64,000 nt of DNA from Nematostella vectensis (Eukaryota; Cnidaria; Anthozoa; Actiniaria; Edwardsiidae), in the NCBI RefSeq assembly GCF_932526225.1, contig NC_064048.1, positions 10,603,688 through 10,667,687 on the forward strand. Direction: 5' to 3'. Each line of letters starts with the position of its first letter. Positions within the stretch are counted from its first letter, which is position 1. Below the pieces are notes generated by a model that was not told the DNA's origin, did no database searches, and saw nothing but the letters and a program-made list of their open reading frames with translations. Below, piece by piece: positions 11,701 to 27,200 of the stretch. The position numbers and the translations under genes are program-made.

Positions 11701-12268
11701 CCTGATGCAGCATTTTATTAATTGAAATAATTTTTTTTGGTCCTTAGAGGATATTTACCCCTTCTCGTTGTTAAAGGTGCTATTTTATCTTAGAAGGACC
11801 GCCTCCTCCCAATATGGGCCTTGCCTGGGACATTAAATGAAATAAGTGCTGCTGTGTTATTCAAGCAGCCATGTTATCTAAAATAATACCTGACATTTAT
11901 CTTTTTCTTGGTGCCATTTTGCAATTTTGAACCTGATTCTCAATGCTCTTTACTTCTTCTTCACGTTTTTAAAATACATGTAAAGTAGTCTTTCTAACAC
12001 AGAATAAAAAAATATACCAAATGGAATTTTCTATAACATATTTTGATTAAAATGTATGTACTGTAATTTAATCATTTTCCTGTTTGCTGATAATCTTGAC
12101 AACTAGTCACTTGTTCCTAAATGAAAATGCTTTTATTATTTTCCAGTTTGCGGATAACCTGGACGACCTGTCCCTGATTCTGGACCCCGAGGGCCAGGAT
12201 GTTCACATAAGCTTGACCACCTACCATGCAGGCATCAGCGAGTGGATTGATGAGATCCGAAAGAGGAG
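8782..12268 (+). CDS. Exons 1-3: N-terminal KASH5-like EF-hand pair
   Basis: Exon 1 supplies only MSLS, from the ATG at 8782 that follows an in-frame TAA at 8743. Exon 2 (residues 5-65) has ILDSLFYACEVDDSGKVPVS at 26-45, an EF-hand-like helix-loop-helix whose loop keeps D37, D38 and G40 but lacks the usual acidic residue at loop position 12. Exon 3 (66-105) has LILDPEGQDVHISL at 75-88 and ends SEWIDEIRKR. This matches the paired degenerate EF-hand region of KASH5 (CCDC155), where it serves dynein activation. An earlier 5' exon cannot be excluded because exon 1 is so small. Confidence 0.75.
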
Positions 12269-15200
12269 GTGCATTACTGTTTTATTTGAGGCCTGTTCTA
12301 AGTGGAATAGGGGTGGTAGGCCAAAAGCCAGGGGGGGGGGGGGGGTTCCAGGCCTGTATCCAGAGAAAGGGTTGCAGGGAGGAAGGGAGGAGGGGGGTGT
12401 CAGGTCTCTAGTCATTTGGAAGGGTGGAAGGTGATTGCGGTCAGTCCTGTAGTAAGGGGGTACAAGGACTGTATCCAGAGAAAGAGTGGCAGGGAGGAAG
12501 GGGGGAGGGAGGGGGGGGATGTCAGGTCTGTAGTCATTTGGAAGGGTGGAAGGTGATTGCGGTCAGTCCTGTAGCAAGGGGGTACAAGGACTGTATCCAG
12601 AGAAAGGGTGGCAGGGAGGAAGGGAGGAGGGAGGGGGGGGGATGTCAGGTCTGTAGTCATTTGGAAGGGTGGAAGGTGATTGCGGTCAGTCCTGTAGTAA
12701 GGGGGTACAAGGACTGTATCCAGAGAAAGGGTGGCAGGGAGGAAGGGAGGAGGGAGGGGGGTGTCAGGTCTGTAGTCATTTGGAAGGGTGGAAGGTGATT
12801 GCGGTCAGTCCTGTAGTAAGGAGGTACAAGGACTGTATCCAGAGAAAGGGTGGCAGGGAGGAAGGGAGGAGGGGGGGGGGGATGTCAGGTCTGTAGTCAT
12901 TTGGAAGGGTGGGAGGTGATTGCAGTCAGTCCTGTAGTAAGGGAGTACAAGGACTGTATCCAGAGAAAGGGTGGCAGGGAGGAGGGAGGGGGGGATGTCA
13001 GGTCTCTAGTCATTTGGAAGGGTGGGAGGTGATTGCGGTCAGTCCTGTAGTAAGGGGGTACAAGGACTGTAGCCATGGCTGTGTCAGGCCAGTAGCCATG
13101 GAGGCTCAGAAAATTACTCAAATGGTCTGGAAGGTTGCTATATTGATTGAAGAATATTTTGAAGAGAAATGTGGGCTAGAAGGAAATGCACAAAGAACAA
13201 ATGCTTTATGTAATCACTAAACAACCCCTCCCCCTGCCTGTGAAAACTGAAAAATTGGAGTAGAATCTTATTTCGAAAATGTATGTTAATGAAAGTAATC
13301 AATTATGAGAATGCTTAATGTAATCACTAAACAACCCCTCCCCCACCAAGCCCCACCCCCACCCCCCTTGTCAGAAGAAACTCTAGCTTTTGACCTTTAG
13401 ATGATTTCAGTGTATTTCTTCATACAGCTGTCATACTTTCCAAGATTTACACAAATCACTTAATTCAGCCAGATCTTGAAATAAAACATAAATATGGTGG
13501 TTATGCCATTTATTTGCCATTAATAACAGAAGTAGGTCAATATAATAAATAGGTTTTTACTGAGAGACATGTCTAGACATGATGAATTAATTTTAATGGG
13601 TTGCTATTTCTGATTCTTTGTCAGTTTTCAGCAACCCTCCTAAATATTTACAATGTACTTGTCAAACCCTTTTTGACAAGCTAATGGCTAGATAAATCCC
13701 CTCAATCTCTGTGTTTAATTTTTTATGCACACCGAACTTTTAAAGCATCCATTGATCCATACTATTCATTGGGATAGTTTAATTTCATTTCACCCTATGC
13801 AAGCCATACATTGATTACTTTAAGTGAAAAAATATTATTAGTGGGCGTGTGATGGTGTGAAAGAGGGGTGGTGGGTGTGATTGTTAATGTTGTTGTTGTT
13901 GCTGTTGCTGTTGTAAGTGATTGTTTATTATTATTATGATTGTAGTTATTTATTAATATTTTTATTATTATATTTCCAGTATGGCAAGTCTTGAGGAGCA
14001 GTACTATTCACCAGTCACTGTCAACTGCACAGTAAGAACTATATTTATTGGGGGGGAGGTAGTGAGAACTTTTTGAGGGAGGGGGGGGTTATTTTGGTAA
14101 CTGTGATGACTGCAATAAGAGCTAGTGCTGCACAGTCTGCCACATCCATATTGTCAGATACAAATATAATTGGGTTAATAAAAAAAATTCTTACAATGGC
14201 CATCTGTTCTTTGTATTACGGAATAATATGTAGTTTTTTTTCAAAAAGCAAATAACGTGAGGCCGAAATGCACAAATTTTTTTTTACAAAAAAACGTTTC
14301 TTAAGCCTATTAGGTACTGTGATATGGAAATGGTTCTTTTAATGAATTTGAACAATGCACCAATACTCGGAAACAGTCTATTGCTCATTGTTACAGTATT
14401 TGGACCACTTTCAGGCCAGAGCATTTGCATTCAGACTGACATCTATACACTTTCCTATTTTGCAGTCACCATCATTCGGCTCTCTCGTCCAGAATGGATT
14501 AGACCTAGGTAAGTGCACTGTATGTTCCTACTGTTTGCCTTATTCCTTTTATACCAGAACCCCGTGTTTAATTGTGTTATTCTGTTACAGCCACCAGCAC
14601 TCCTAATGCATCCACTGATAGCGTTGAAGGTATTGGTGGAGAGTCACCCAAGAAAAACGACTGGTAAGAAAAATATGACTGGAAAAAAAAATACTCTCTA
14701 CCCTGTGCAGAGCTTAATCCAAAAAGGCAGCCACAACATAAAAACTAAGAGTTCTGAGGTTTTCTTGCAATTGCTTATGAACTTTCTAAGGTTAGGTTAA
14801 GATTACGATCTTGTTAATCACATGTATAAAAAGGAAAGTGTCCAAGTATTGCTTGACGCCATGGTTAAAACAACTAATTTCGTTCAATAAAATGCTCAAC
14901 ATCATATTTTGTCTCTTCAGGGATCGAGCTCAAGAAATGATGGCCACAATTGAGAGTTTACAGGCAAACAACAAGAGACTGTTAGATCAGTATTCCTCTG
15001 TCCAGGCTCAGGTACAATGACTTGTACACGAGTTATTTTATGTTACAGCTTGCTACGTGTGCTCTCATTACTTTCAAATTTGGTTCCACTTGGAGAATCT
15101 GTGTTGTAACTCGTAGTGATTCATGGGCATCAAATAAATAAAAAATAAGCATGGATGAAAATAAACACAGGTCTACATGTGGATGGTCTACATGTGGATG

Positions 15201-18200
15201 GTCTACATGTGGATGGTCTACATGTGGATGGTCTACATGTGGATGGTCTACATGTGGATGGTCTACATGTGGATGGTCTACATGTGGATGGTCTACATGT
15301 GGATGGTCTACATGTGGATGGTCTACATGTGGATGGTCTACATGTGGATGGTCTACATGTGGATGGTCTACATGTGGATGGTCTACATGTGGATGGTCTA
15401 CATGTGGATGGTCTACATGTGGATGGTCTACATGTGGATGGTCTACATGTGGATGGTCTACATGTGGATGGTCTACATGTGGATGGTCTACATGTGGATG
15501 GTCTACATGTGGATGGTCTACATGTGGATGGTCTACATGTGGATGGTCTACATGTGGATGGTCTACATGTGGATGGTCTACATGTGGATGGTCTACATGT
15601 GGATGGTCTACATGTGGATGGTCTACATGTGGATGGTCTACATGTGGATGGTCTACATGTGGATGGTGTACATGTGGATGGTGTACATGTGGATGGTGTA
15701 CATGTGGATGGTGTACATGTGGATGGTGTACATGTGGATGGTGTACATGTGGATGGTCTACATGTGGATGGTCTACATGTGGATGGTGTACATGTGGATG
15801 GTGTACATGTGGATGGTGTACATGTGGATGGTGTACATGTGGATGGTGTACATGTGGATGGTGTACATGTGGATGGTGTACATGTGGATGGTGTACATGT
15901 GGATGGTGTACATGTGGATGGTGTACATGTGGATGGTCTACATGTGGATGGTCTACATGTGGATGGTCTACATGTGGATGGTCTACATGTGGATGGTCTA
16001 CATGTGGATGGTCTACATGTGGATGGTCTACATGTGGATGGTCTACATGTGGATGGTCTACACATGGATGGTCTACACATGGATGGTCTACACATGGATG
16101 ACGTGTGGGATGATGGGGTCAGCTTTATACAGTCGTTGCTTCAGATTTTTAGTTTTTTTCCCTAGTGGGCGTACTCAGGAGAAAAAAATATGCAAGAAAC
16201 TGATTAATTTCATTCACTTTGCTGCAGATGGACTTAACTGATGAGCTGAACGCCCAGCTGACAGCAGAGTTAACGGACCTAAAGAAACAGATGCAAATGT
16301 ACGTAATTACGCCATGTATGACCAAAGTGTAGAACTTCATATAGGGTTAGGGAACGTGTCATTTGACTTCATGTCATACATAAAGTACATAATGGAAATG
16401 TAAGGTTCAATCTAGCATCAGGTCCATGTGACCAAATTAAGCCTATGAACTTACTCTTGTTCGGCGTATTAATTAAAGAACGTAGATCTAACGGACACGA
16501 CAATTTTGTTATTGTTTTAATTTTGTTGTTTTTTAAACTCATCATTTTTAACAATACAACTTTATCCTGTATTTAAGCGGCAAACGCACCAGTTTGCTTC
16601 CGGCCGATAACGTATTTGCGGGCCGAAAACCTCCACTGACAAAAGACAAATCCGTGCTATCTATTTAACCGGCCATCTTCCTTAAAAAGCATTCATACCG
16701 AAGAACCTTATTATAGACACACTTCTTGTACAATTTTGAAATATTTTTTTCGATTATATGTTTGCGATTGCTGCTTTAAATACATTTAGTTCGAATTGAC
16801 AACTCATTTGATTGTTTTCTTAAATTTTATTATGTTTGATGACGTTGATTATTTTTTGTGTTTGCTTAATGCTCTAGCTTGCAACATACGTCAGAAAAAT
16901 ATAAACTATTGGAAAAAGAAAATGCCGATCTTAGGCAGTCAGGTATGTTATAGAAACTTGTTTCTCCATAAAAAGATGCTCGTGTCATTGTTATTCTTGG
17001 TGCTGATTGGCTACATTTCTTTAATCTTTATATCGGTGACCGCACGGTAGCGCACTTCGCACTAAAAGATTCATTTATTGGTTGTTTATTCACGAATCCC
17101 AACCATCACACCAAGACTCGCATTTCCAAGAAAATTTTCCAAGAAAATAAAGCATTACACCCCTACACGCATTTTAGTCCCTTTTGAATATTACTACAAA
17201 TACAAAGAAACGTAACTGGAAGCTTTCGTTGACCGTTTTCTAAAGCTAAATCGCCTTTTAGACTACGTCATGCAAGATCTTTGAATTATTTTCAATTTTC
17301 CACTCTTTTTGGCACAAATGCATAATTCTCTGACCAATCAAAAGTCACAAAATGCGTTTAGTTAGTTTGAATGACGAAAGTCAGAAAGGGGTTTGGCTGT
17401 TTGTAATTATTGACGAGAGTTACAGAATGTCTGTATGTAGCAGTAACCAATAGTTAAGGTAAATAACCTTAGTTTCCCCTGTTTTCTAGTAAGTGAAACA
17501 CAAGAAGTGGCTAACAGTCTCCAAAATAGAAATTCTCTTCTGGTAAGATTCAAGATTTTTGCTTTTCCATGTAAAATCTACGAAATCCGCTCTTACTCAG
17601 TTATTGTTCTTCATTCTAGGAAAGAGAAAAACAATCATTAGAAGAAAATATACAAGATTTAAATGTAAAGGTAAGACTGAGCTGTTGTCCATGAAGGAGG
17701 AGTAACCCTACAGTACGTAGACTACCTGATTTTCTCAATGGTAAATAAGGCCTAACCTTAGCTTGACTATCTGGCATGCTCGATGGCAAATAAGGTCGTA
17801 CCTTACCTTATCTTGACTATCTGACATGCTCGATGGCAAATAAAGCTTTACTTTACCTTGACTCTCTGGCGTGCTTGATGGCAAATAAGGCCTTACCTTA
17901 CCTTGACTATCTGGCGTGCTCGATGGCAAATAAGGCCTTACCTTACCTTGACTATCTGGCATGCTCGATGGCAAATAAGGCCTTACCTTACCTTGACTCT
18001 CTGGCATGCTCGATGGCAAATAAGGCCTCACCTTACCTTGACTCTCTGGCATGCTCGATGGCAAATAAGGCCTTACCTTACCTTGACTATCTGACATGCT
18101 CTATGGCAAATAAGGCCTTACCTTACCTTGACTCTCTGGCATGCTCAATGGCAAATAAGGCCTTACCTTACCTTGACTATCTGGCATGCTCGATGGCAAA

Positions 18201-21200
18201 AAAGGCCTTACCTTACCTTACATTGACTATCTGGCATGCTTGATGGCAAAAAAGGCCTTACCTTACCTTGACTATCTGGCATGCTCGATGGCAAATAAGG
18301 CCTTACCTTACCTTGACAATCTGGCATGCTCGATGGCAAATAAGGCCTTACCTTACCTTGACTATCTGGCATGCTCGATGGCAAATAAGGCCTTACCTTA
18401 CCTTGACTATCTGGCATACTCGATAGCAAATAAGGCCTTACCTTACCTTGACTATCTGGCATGCTCTATGGCAAAAAAGGCCTTACCTTACCTTACCTTG
18501 ACTATCTGGCATGCTTGATGGCAAAAATGGCCTTACCTTACCTTGACTCTCTGGCACGCTTGATGGCAAATAAGGCCTTACCTTCCCTTGACTCTCTGGC
18601 ATACTCGATGGCAAATAAGGCCTTACCTTACCTTGACTATCTGGCGTGCTCGATGGCAAATAAGGCCTTACCTTACCTTGACTATCTGGCATGCTCGAAG
18701 GCAAATAAGGCCTTACCTTACCTTGAATATCTGGCATGCTCGATAGCAAATAAGGCCTTACCTTGACTATCTGGCATGCTCGAAGGCAATTAAGGCCTTA
18801 CCTTTCCTTGACTATCTGGCATGCTCTATGGCAAATAAGGCCTTACCTTATCGTACCTTGACTATCTGACATACTCGATGGCAAATAAGGCCTTACCACC
18901 ACACTTGGTGTTCTCCTATGATGACAAAATTGGCGGCTGATAGAGACTATTATTACAAAGATGTCGAGAATAGAAGGGTGCCAAAAAGTTCCCTATTGAG
19001 TCAAAATGGATCATTCTCTTTCAGTTAACACAATCGCAAAGCGAAATATCTCTACTAGCTTCTCAGAAAAAAGAATTGACAGAGTCTATAGGATTACAAA
19101 AGGTTGGTGTTCTCGACTTATAAAAGATACGTTTTTTATATAGTATATCTTATTTATGATATAATGTGATATGTAAAATCAAGACTTATATTAATGTATA
19201 AAAAGAAGAAAAAAAGAAATACAGAATCCTGTAAATGATTTCTTGATTTTTCTGATTGGCTAGAACAAAGTGATATTTTTGGTGAAATTCATCTTTAATA
19301 GGTGAAATCACTGAAGACACATGCTCCCCTCGCGCGCAGCAAGACCTACCCCTCAGACCTACCAATGTGTCAAAATCAATCGGAAATAATTTAGCATAGG
19401 AATTAAGAATAATTAATTACATATTCGTTTTGCGCGCGAAATTTAGCGTGAAATTCACTCAACCATGATGGATTTATTTGTATTTGTTTAATGTTCATTC
19501 CGTCCAAGAATTTGTCATATACCTGACCTTTCTTCTCTTTTGCAGCAAGTTGTCTTTGAAGAATTAAAAAATGTTCGTGAAGAATTTGCTGAGGTATAAA
19601 TGTTATCCTTTATAATTTGTTACCATTACATTAGATCCACCTTCCAAATTTCTCTGTTCAAATCCATTCTCTTTAACACCAACAAAAATAGAATTTCAAT
19701 TTCAGTGAGGTCTCAAGTTCTCCTCAAAGTAATGTTCTTTCAAAGTGTTCAAAGTATCAAATAACACATTGTCACGCAAGTAGGATTTAAACTTTGTCTT
19801 TGTTGCCATGTTAGCGCTCGGCGCTATATACAACGTTTTCCTATCTCGTATATTTATATTGCAAAACTGTTCGTACATATGAAGCCATTGATAAAAGTGG
19901 CAATTATCTTTTTCCTCCAGGAATCGACAACAAAAACACAATATTTAAATAGCGTTATAGCAGAACTCACACTTGCAAATGAGGTAGGTGTGATTTTAGT
20001 TGCTTATTGTAATCTAAAAGTACCCTTGTTTGAGGCCTGTTTGATTTTTACGGGTTTCAGTAGTAAAACGTGATCAACGAAAATGTGTGTGGAATCTTTA
20101 TTTCGACCAACCGCGTGCTAGATTTACAAGCAGTTAACTGGTGATAGTCTAAAGATTCAGAATTTTCACTGGAGATTCGTCCGGAGACAATACATATTTT
20201 ACACATATAAACTGGTACACATGTAAACTGATTGCTGCTTTAAGGAACATAAGCTTCAGAGAAGCAGGCGGATATTAGTTATGCAATTGTCTGCCATGTT
20301 CTTCAGGAACTTAAGCTGGAGAAGAGCAGGCTGGAACAAGTTGTCGCCGACCTCACTGATGAACATCCAAGGTGAGTGATATAAGGGTAAGACAGTGTGC
20401 CAGGTTATGTCCCAGACATTGAAACAGAGTGGACGAAGATAGGGCACCATGGAAGGGCTGAGACAATCACCTGGGTAGAACAAGGCACCTGGGTATACAA
20501 ACGAGACAGAGACAGGGCACCAGTTCAGGAAGGTTGCAGTACACCAGGGTATAGGAATGAGACAGGGCACCAGTTCAGGAAGGGAACAGGGTTGGACTGA
20601 TACAGGACACCAGGGTCTCACAATACACCCCTTGAGCTGCCTGATGCAGACTGGCAGGCCTATCTTGACAAATGTCAGGGTATGGGAATGAGACAGGGCA
20701 CCAGTTCAGGAAGGGAACAGGGTGGGACTGATACAGGACACCAGGGTCTCACAATACACCCCTTGAGCTGCCTGATGCAGACTGGCAGGCCTATCTTGAC
20801 AAATGTCAACTGTCCAATGCAGATTGACTGGCCTAGCCCTCACCCTGTAAACAATTACAGTTTTATATGTCAAATTAATTCTGTTAAATTATGTTACGTT
20901 ATATTATTCTAATACTACACTATAGAGACGTGATTTCTTAATAAAATGTTGTTTCTAACAGAGACAAGCCCCATGACAGCTCGTGTTCGCCTAGCTCCAT
21001 GCCCTACTCAGCAAGTACGCCAGTTCAGCGAAAAAGAAGACCGTTTTCGCTCAAACAAGAACTACAAGCCCAGTTGGTAAGGCCTTTACTCTACAGGGTT
21101 CCAAGATGCATGAATCCCCTCACCCCTCCCTTTTTCGCACTTAAGCTTTAGAAGATATGAATGCAAGTAGAACACACACAAAGTAACCATCCGCCACATC

Positions 21201-24200
21201 TTCACATGTACCCCTTAATCTCGGGACGGTTTTTCATTTCGAGAACAACGCTCTTGACTTTATATAACATATTTTTTTCAATATTATACCGAGTTAGGCA
21301 ACTTGCCGTTCCCGCTTTAGGGGAACGAACACTTTTAAAGCTTTATTTTAAGATGGATTCCTTTTCTTTTCAACAGTCCACAGAATCACGAGACTTACCG
21401 TCGCCACTTGTGGGGAACAGTATGTGTTGCGATAGTCTTGACGGGACCGCGTTAGACACCATGGGGGGTTCAGTATTCGATCATTCTTGGGCGTCATACG
21501 CCTCCCACGATACCAACACTTCAATAGAAGGGTACAGCATCGTCGCCACACAAGTGGTGAGTCCATGATTTATCCCACATATCACAGCCAATACACGCAC
21601 ATACAAAAGGAACCTCACGGATTCTGAACTGTTGAGATGGCCTTGGTAACAGTATAAGTGCAGCATGATGAAAAAAAAACCTTGAAATCTAGTGATCAAC
21701 ATTTTTTCGGCCTTTCTCGGGTTTGTTGGTTGTTGTTGTCGATGTCATTGTATTTGTCGTCGTCGTTGTTGTTTTTGTTTTCATTGTCGTTGGTGTTGTT
21801 GTTTCATCCTCGGGGACCCAGGTCGTCGCGGAGATCGGGCACATAGGGGGCGTGCGAGATAGAAAGAGCACTATCTTTCACTTCTATTCTTTCAAGTGCG
21901 CCCTGGGTCCCCGAGGATGTTGTACCAGTTACTCATCTATCTATATAGCCTTTGTCTCCCGTTCGCTTCTCCCTTAAAGAGTATCTGTCAGCCGCCATTT
22001 TGTCATCCTAGCAAACACCAAGTGCGAGAAAGCATCTCCATCGGCTGATTTTTTTATTTAGTTTGTTAAATTAAGTGTAAAATAGAAGTGTCACGATTTT
22101 TTATATAATTTGTCTAATAACATTGATTGGAGGTTATTTGTTTTGTTGCTGAAGGTAATTTGTGCTGTTGCTGACTGGGTACCCTTTATTTGTATGTCCA
22201 GGCGACTGAGTTTCGTGAGAAGAAGGACAAGGCCCTGCAGCAAATCAATGAGCTCGCTTGTCTGGACACTAGTCCTGGCGTGAAAGTTAGACACGAGGTA
22301 GGTAGACTACCGTAGCAAGTAGTTACATTAATGGCCCCTTTTTGAACACCAGTCAAGGTGTCAAAGTTAGACACGACGTAGGTAGACTACCGTAGCAAGT
22401 AGTTACATTAATGCCCCCTTTTTTAACACCAGTCAAGGTGTCAAAGCTAGACACGAGGTAGGTAGACTACCCCAGCAAGTAGTTCGTTAATGTCCCCTTT
22501 TTGAACACCAGTCAAGGGTGTCAAAGTTAGACATGAGGTAGGCAGACTACCGTAGCAAGTAGTTACATTAATGCCCCCTTTTTGAACACCAGTCAAGGTG
22601 TCAAAGTTAGACACGACGTAGGTAGACTACCGTAGCAAGTAGTTACATTAATGCCCCCTTTTTGAACACCAGTCAAGGTGTCAAAGTTAGACACGAGGTA
22701 GGTAGACTACCCCAGCAAGTAGTTACATTAATGCCCCCTTTTTGAACACCAGCCAAGGTGTCAAAGTTAGACACGACGTAGGTAGACTACCGTAGCAAGT
22801 AGTTACATTAATGCCCCCTTTTTGAACACCAGTCAAGGTGTCAAAGTTAGACACGAGGTAGGTAGACTACCGTAGCAAGTAGTTACATTAATGCCCCCTT
22901 TTTGAACACCAGTCAAGGTGTCAAAGTTAGACACGAGGTAGGTAGACTACCCCAGCAAGTAGTTAAATTAATGCCCCCTTTTTGAACACCAGTCAAGGTG
23001 TCAAAGTTAGACACGAGGTAGGTAGACTACCCCAGCAAGTAGTTACATTAATGCCCCCTTTTTGAACACCAGTCAAGGTGTCAAAGTTAGACATGAGGTA
23101 GGTAGACTACCCCAGCAAGTAGTTACATTAATGCCCCCTTTTTGAACACCAGTCAAGGTGTCAAAGTTAGACACGACGTAGGTAGACTACCCCAGCAAGT
23201 AGTTACATTAATGCCCCCTTTTTGAACACCAGTCAAGGTGTCAAAGTTAGACACTACACAGTAGGTAGACTACTGTAGCAAGTAGTTACATTATTGCCCC
23301 CTTTTTGAACACCAGTCAAGGTGTCAAAGTTAGACATGAGGTAGGTAGACTACCGTAGCAAGTAGTTACATTATTGCCCCCTTTTTGAACACCAGTCAAG
23401 GTGTCAAAGTTAGACACGAGGTATGTAGACTACCGTAGCAAGTAGTTACATTATTGCCCCCTTTTTGAACACCAGTCAAGGTGTCAAAGTTAGACACTAC
23501 ACAGTAGGTAGACTACTGTAGCAAGTAGTTACATTATTGCCCCCTTTTTGAACACCAGTCAAGGTGTCAAAGTTAGACATGAGGTAGGTAGACTACCGTA
23601 GCAAGTAGTTACATTATTGCCCCCTTTTTGAACACCAGTCAAGGTGTCAAAGTTAGACACGAGGTATGTAGACTACCGTAGCAAGTAGTTACATTATTGC
23701 CCCCTTTTTGAACACCAGTCAAGGTGTCAAAGTTAGACACGACGTAGGTAGACTACCGTAGCAAGTAGTTACATTAATGGCTCCTTTTTGAACACCAGTC
23801 AAGGTGTCAAAGTTAGACACGAGGTAGGTAGACTACCGTAGCAAGTAGTTACATTAATGCCCCCTTTTTGAACACCAGTCAAGGTGTCAAAGTTAGACAC
23901 GACGTAGGTAGACTACCCCAGCAAGTAGTTACATTAATGCCCCCTTTTTGAACACCAGTCAAGGTGTCAAAGTTAGACACGACGTAGGTAGACTACCGTA
24001 GCAAGTAGTTACATTAATGCCCCCTTTTTGAACACCAGTCAAGGTGTCAAAGTTAGACACGAGGTAGGTAGACTACCCCAGCAAGTAGTTACATTAATGC
24101 CCCCTTTTTGAACACCAGCCAAGGTGTCAAAGTTAGACACGACGTAGGTAGACTACCGTAGCAAGTAGTTACATTAATGCCCCCTTTTTGAACACCAGTC

Positions 24201-27200
24201 AAGGTGTCAAAGTTAGACACGAGGTAGGTAGACTACCGTAGCAAGTAGTTACATTAATGCCCCCTTTTTGAACACCAGTCAAGGTGTCAAAGTTAGACAC
24301 GAGGTAGGTAGACTACCCCAGCAAGTAGTTACATTAATGCCCCCTTTTTGAACACCAGTCAAGGTGTCAAAGTTAGACACGAGGTAGGTAGACTACCCCA
24401 GCAAGTAGTTACATTAATGCCCCCTTTTTGAACACCAGTCAAGGTGTCAAAGTTAGACATGAGGTAGGTAGACTACCCCAGCAAGTAGTTACATTAATGC
24501 CCCCTTTTTGAACACCAGTCAAGGTGTCAAAGTTAGACACGACGTAGGTAGACTACCCCAGCAAGTAGTTACATTAATGCCCCCTTTTTGAACACCAGTC
24601 AAGGTGTCAAAGTTAGACACTACACAGTAGGTAGACTACTGTAGCAAGTAGTTACATTATTGCCCCCTTTTTGAACACCAGTCAAGGTGTCAAAGTTAGA
24701 CATGAGGTAGGTAGACTACCGTAGCAAGTAGTTACATTATTGCCCCCTTTTTGAACACCAGTCAAGGTGTCAAAGTTAGACACGAGGTATGTAGACTACC
24801 GTAGCAAGTAGTTACATTATTGCCCCCTTTTTGAACACCAGTCAAGGTGTCAAAGTTAGACACGACGTAGGTAGACTACCGTAGCAAGTAGTTACATTAA
24901 TGGCTCCTTTTTGAACACCAGTCAAGGTGTCAAAGTTAGACACGAGGTAGGTAGACTACCGTAGCAAGTAGTTACATTAATGCCCCCTTTTTGAACACCA
25001 GTCAAGGTGTCAAAGTTAGACACGACTTAGGTAGACTACCCCAGCAAGTAGTTACATTAATGCCCCTTTTTTGAACACCAGTCAAGGTGTCAAAGTTAGA
25101 CACGACGTAGGTAGACTACCGTAGCAAGTAGTTACATTAATGCCCCCTTTTTGAACACCAGTCAAGGTGTCAAAGTTAGACACGACGTAGGTAGACTACC
25201 CCAGCAAGTAGTTACATTAATGCCCCCTTTTTGAACACCAGTCAAGGTGTCAAAGTTAGACACGAGGTAGGTAGACTACCGTAGCAAGTAGTTACATTAT
25301 TGCCCCCTTTTTGAACACCAGTCAAGGTGTCAAAGTTAGACATGAGGTAGGTAGACTACCGTAGCAAGTAGTTACATTATTGCCCCCTTTTTGAACACCA
25401 GTCAAGGTGTCAAAGTTAGACACGAGGTAGGTAGACTACCGTAGCAAGTAGTTACATTATTGCCCCCTTTTTGAACACCAGTCAAGGTGTCAAAGTTAGA
25501 CACGACGTAGGTAGACTACCGTAGCAAGTAGTTACATTAATGGCCCCTTTTTGAACACCAGTCAAGGTGTCAAAGTTAGACACGACGTAGGTAGACTACC
25601 GTAGCAAGTAGTTACATTAATGCCCCCTTTTTGAACACCAGTCAAGGTGTCAAAGTTAGACATGAGGTAGGTAGACTACCCCAGCAAGTAGTTACATTAA
25701 TGGCCCCTTTTTGAACACCAGTCAAGGTGTCAAAGTTAGACACGACGTAGGTAGACTACCGTAGCAAGTAGTTACATTAATGCCCCCTTTTTGAACACCA
25801 GTCAAGGTGTCAAAGTTAGACACGGCGTAGGTAGACTACCCCAGCAAGTAGTTACATTAATGCCCCTTTTTTGAACACCAGTCAAGGTGTCAAAGTTAGA
25901 CATGAGGTAGGTAGACTACCGTAGCAAGTAGTTACATTAATGCCCCCTTTTTGAACACCAGTCAAGGTGTCAAAGTTAGACACGACGTAGGTAGACTACC
26001 CCAGCAAGTAGTTACATTAATGCCCCCTTTTTGAACACCAGTCAAGGTGTCAAAGTTAGACACGAGGTAGGTAGACTACCCCAGCAAGTAGTTACATTAA
26101 TACCCCCTTTTTGAACACCAGTCAATGTGTCAAAGTTAGACACGAGGTAGGTAGACTACCCCAGCAAGTAGTTACATTAATGCCCCCTTTTTGAACACCA
26201 GTCAAGGTGTCAAAGTTAGACATGAGGTAGGTAGACTACCCCAGCAAGTAGTTACATTAATGCCCCCTTTTTGAACACCAGTCAAGGTGTCAAAGTTAGA
26301 CACGACGTAGGTAGACTACCGTAGCAAGTAGTTACATTAATGCCCCCTTTTTGAACACCAGTCAAGGTGTCAAAGTTAGACACGGCGTAGGTAGACTACC
26401 CCAGCAAGTAGTTACATTATTGCCCCCTTTTTGAACACCAGTCAAGGTGTCAAAGTTAGACACGAGGTATGTAGACTACCGTAGCAAGTAGTTACATTAT
26501 TGCCCCCTTTTTGAACACCAGTCAAGGTGTCAAAGTTAGACACGACGTAGGTAGACTACCGTAGCAAGTAGTTACATTAATGGCTCCTTTTTGAACACCA
26601 GTCAAGGTGTCAAAGTTAGACACGAGGTAGGTAGACTACCGTAGCAAGTAGTTACATTAATGCCCCCTTTTTGAACACCAGTCAAGGTGTCAAAGTTAGA
26701 CACGACGTAGGTAGACTACCCCAGCAAGTAGTTACATTAATGCCCCCTTTTTGAACACCAGTCAAGGTGTCAAAGTTAGACACGACGTAGGTAGACTACC
26801 GTAGCAAGTAGTTACATTAATGCCCCCTTTTTGAACACCAGTCAAGGTGTCAAAGTTGGACACGACGTAGGTAGACTACCCCAGCAAGTAGTTACATTAA
26901 TGCCCCCTTTTTGAACACCAGTCAAGGTGTCAAAGTTAGACACGAGGTAGGTAGACTACCGTAGCAAGTAGTTACATTATTGCCCCCTTTTTGAACACCA
27001 GTCAAGGTGTCAAAGTTAGACATGAGGTAGGTAGACTACCGTAGCAAGTAGTTACATTATTGCCCCCTTTTTGAACACCAGTCAAGGTGTCAAAGTTAGA
27101 CACGAGGTAGGTAGACTACCGTAGCAAGTAGTTACATTATTGCCCCCTTTTTGAACACCAGTCAAGGTGTCAAAGTTAGACACGACGTAGGTAGACTACC

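Noticed and set aside
15130-16241. Four long open frames of more than 315 codons over the 15-bp repeat, on both strands
   Set aside because: They are products of a repeat unit whose length is a multiple of three and which lacks stops in several frames. They lie inside intron 7.
17740-18900. Junction origin for the 45-bp array in intron 11 and the ~121-bp array in intron 3
   Set aside because: Weak local similarity to the exon 11 and exon 3 donors (AAATAAGG, ATCCAGAGAAAGG) is no better than chance by eye, so they were not counted among the junction-derived arrays.
20256-20621. 121-codon minus-strand frame over exon 15 and the following duplication
   Set aside because: It runs antisense to a phase-matched exon and through a repeated intron segment, with no family similarity.
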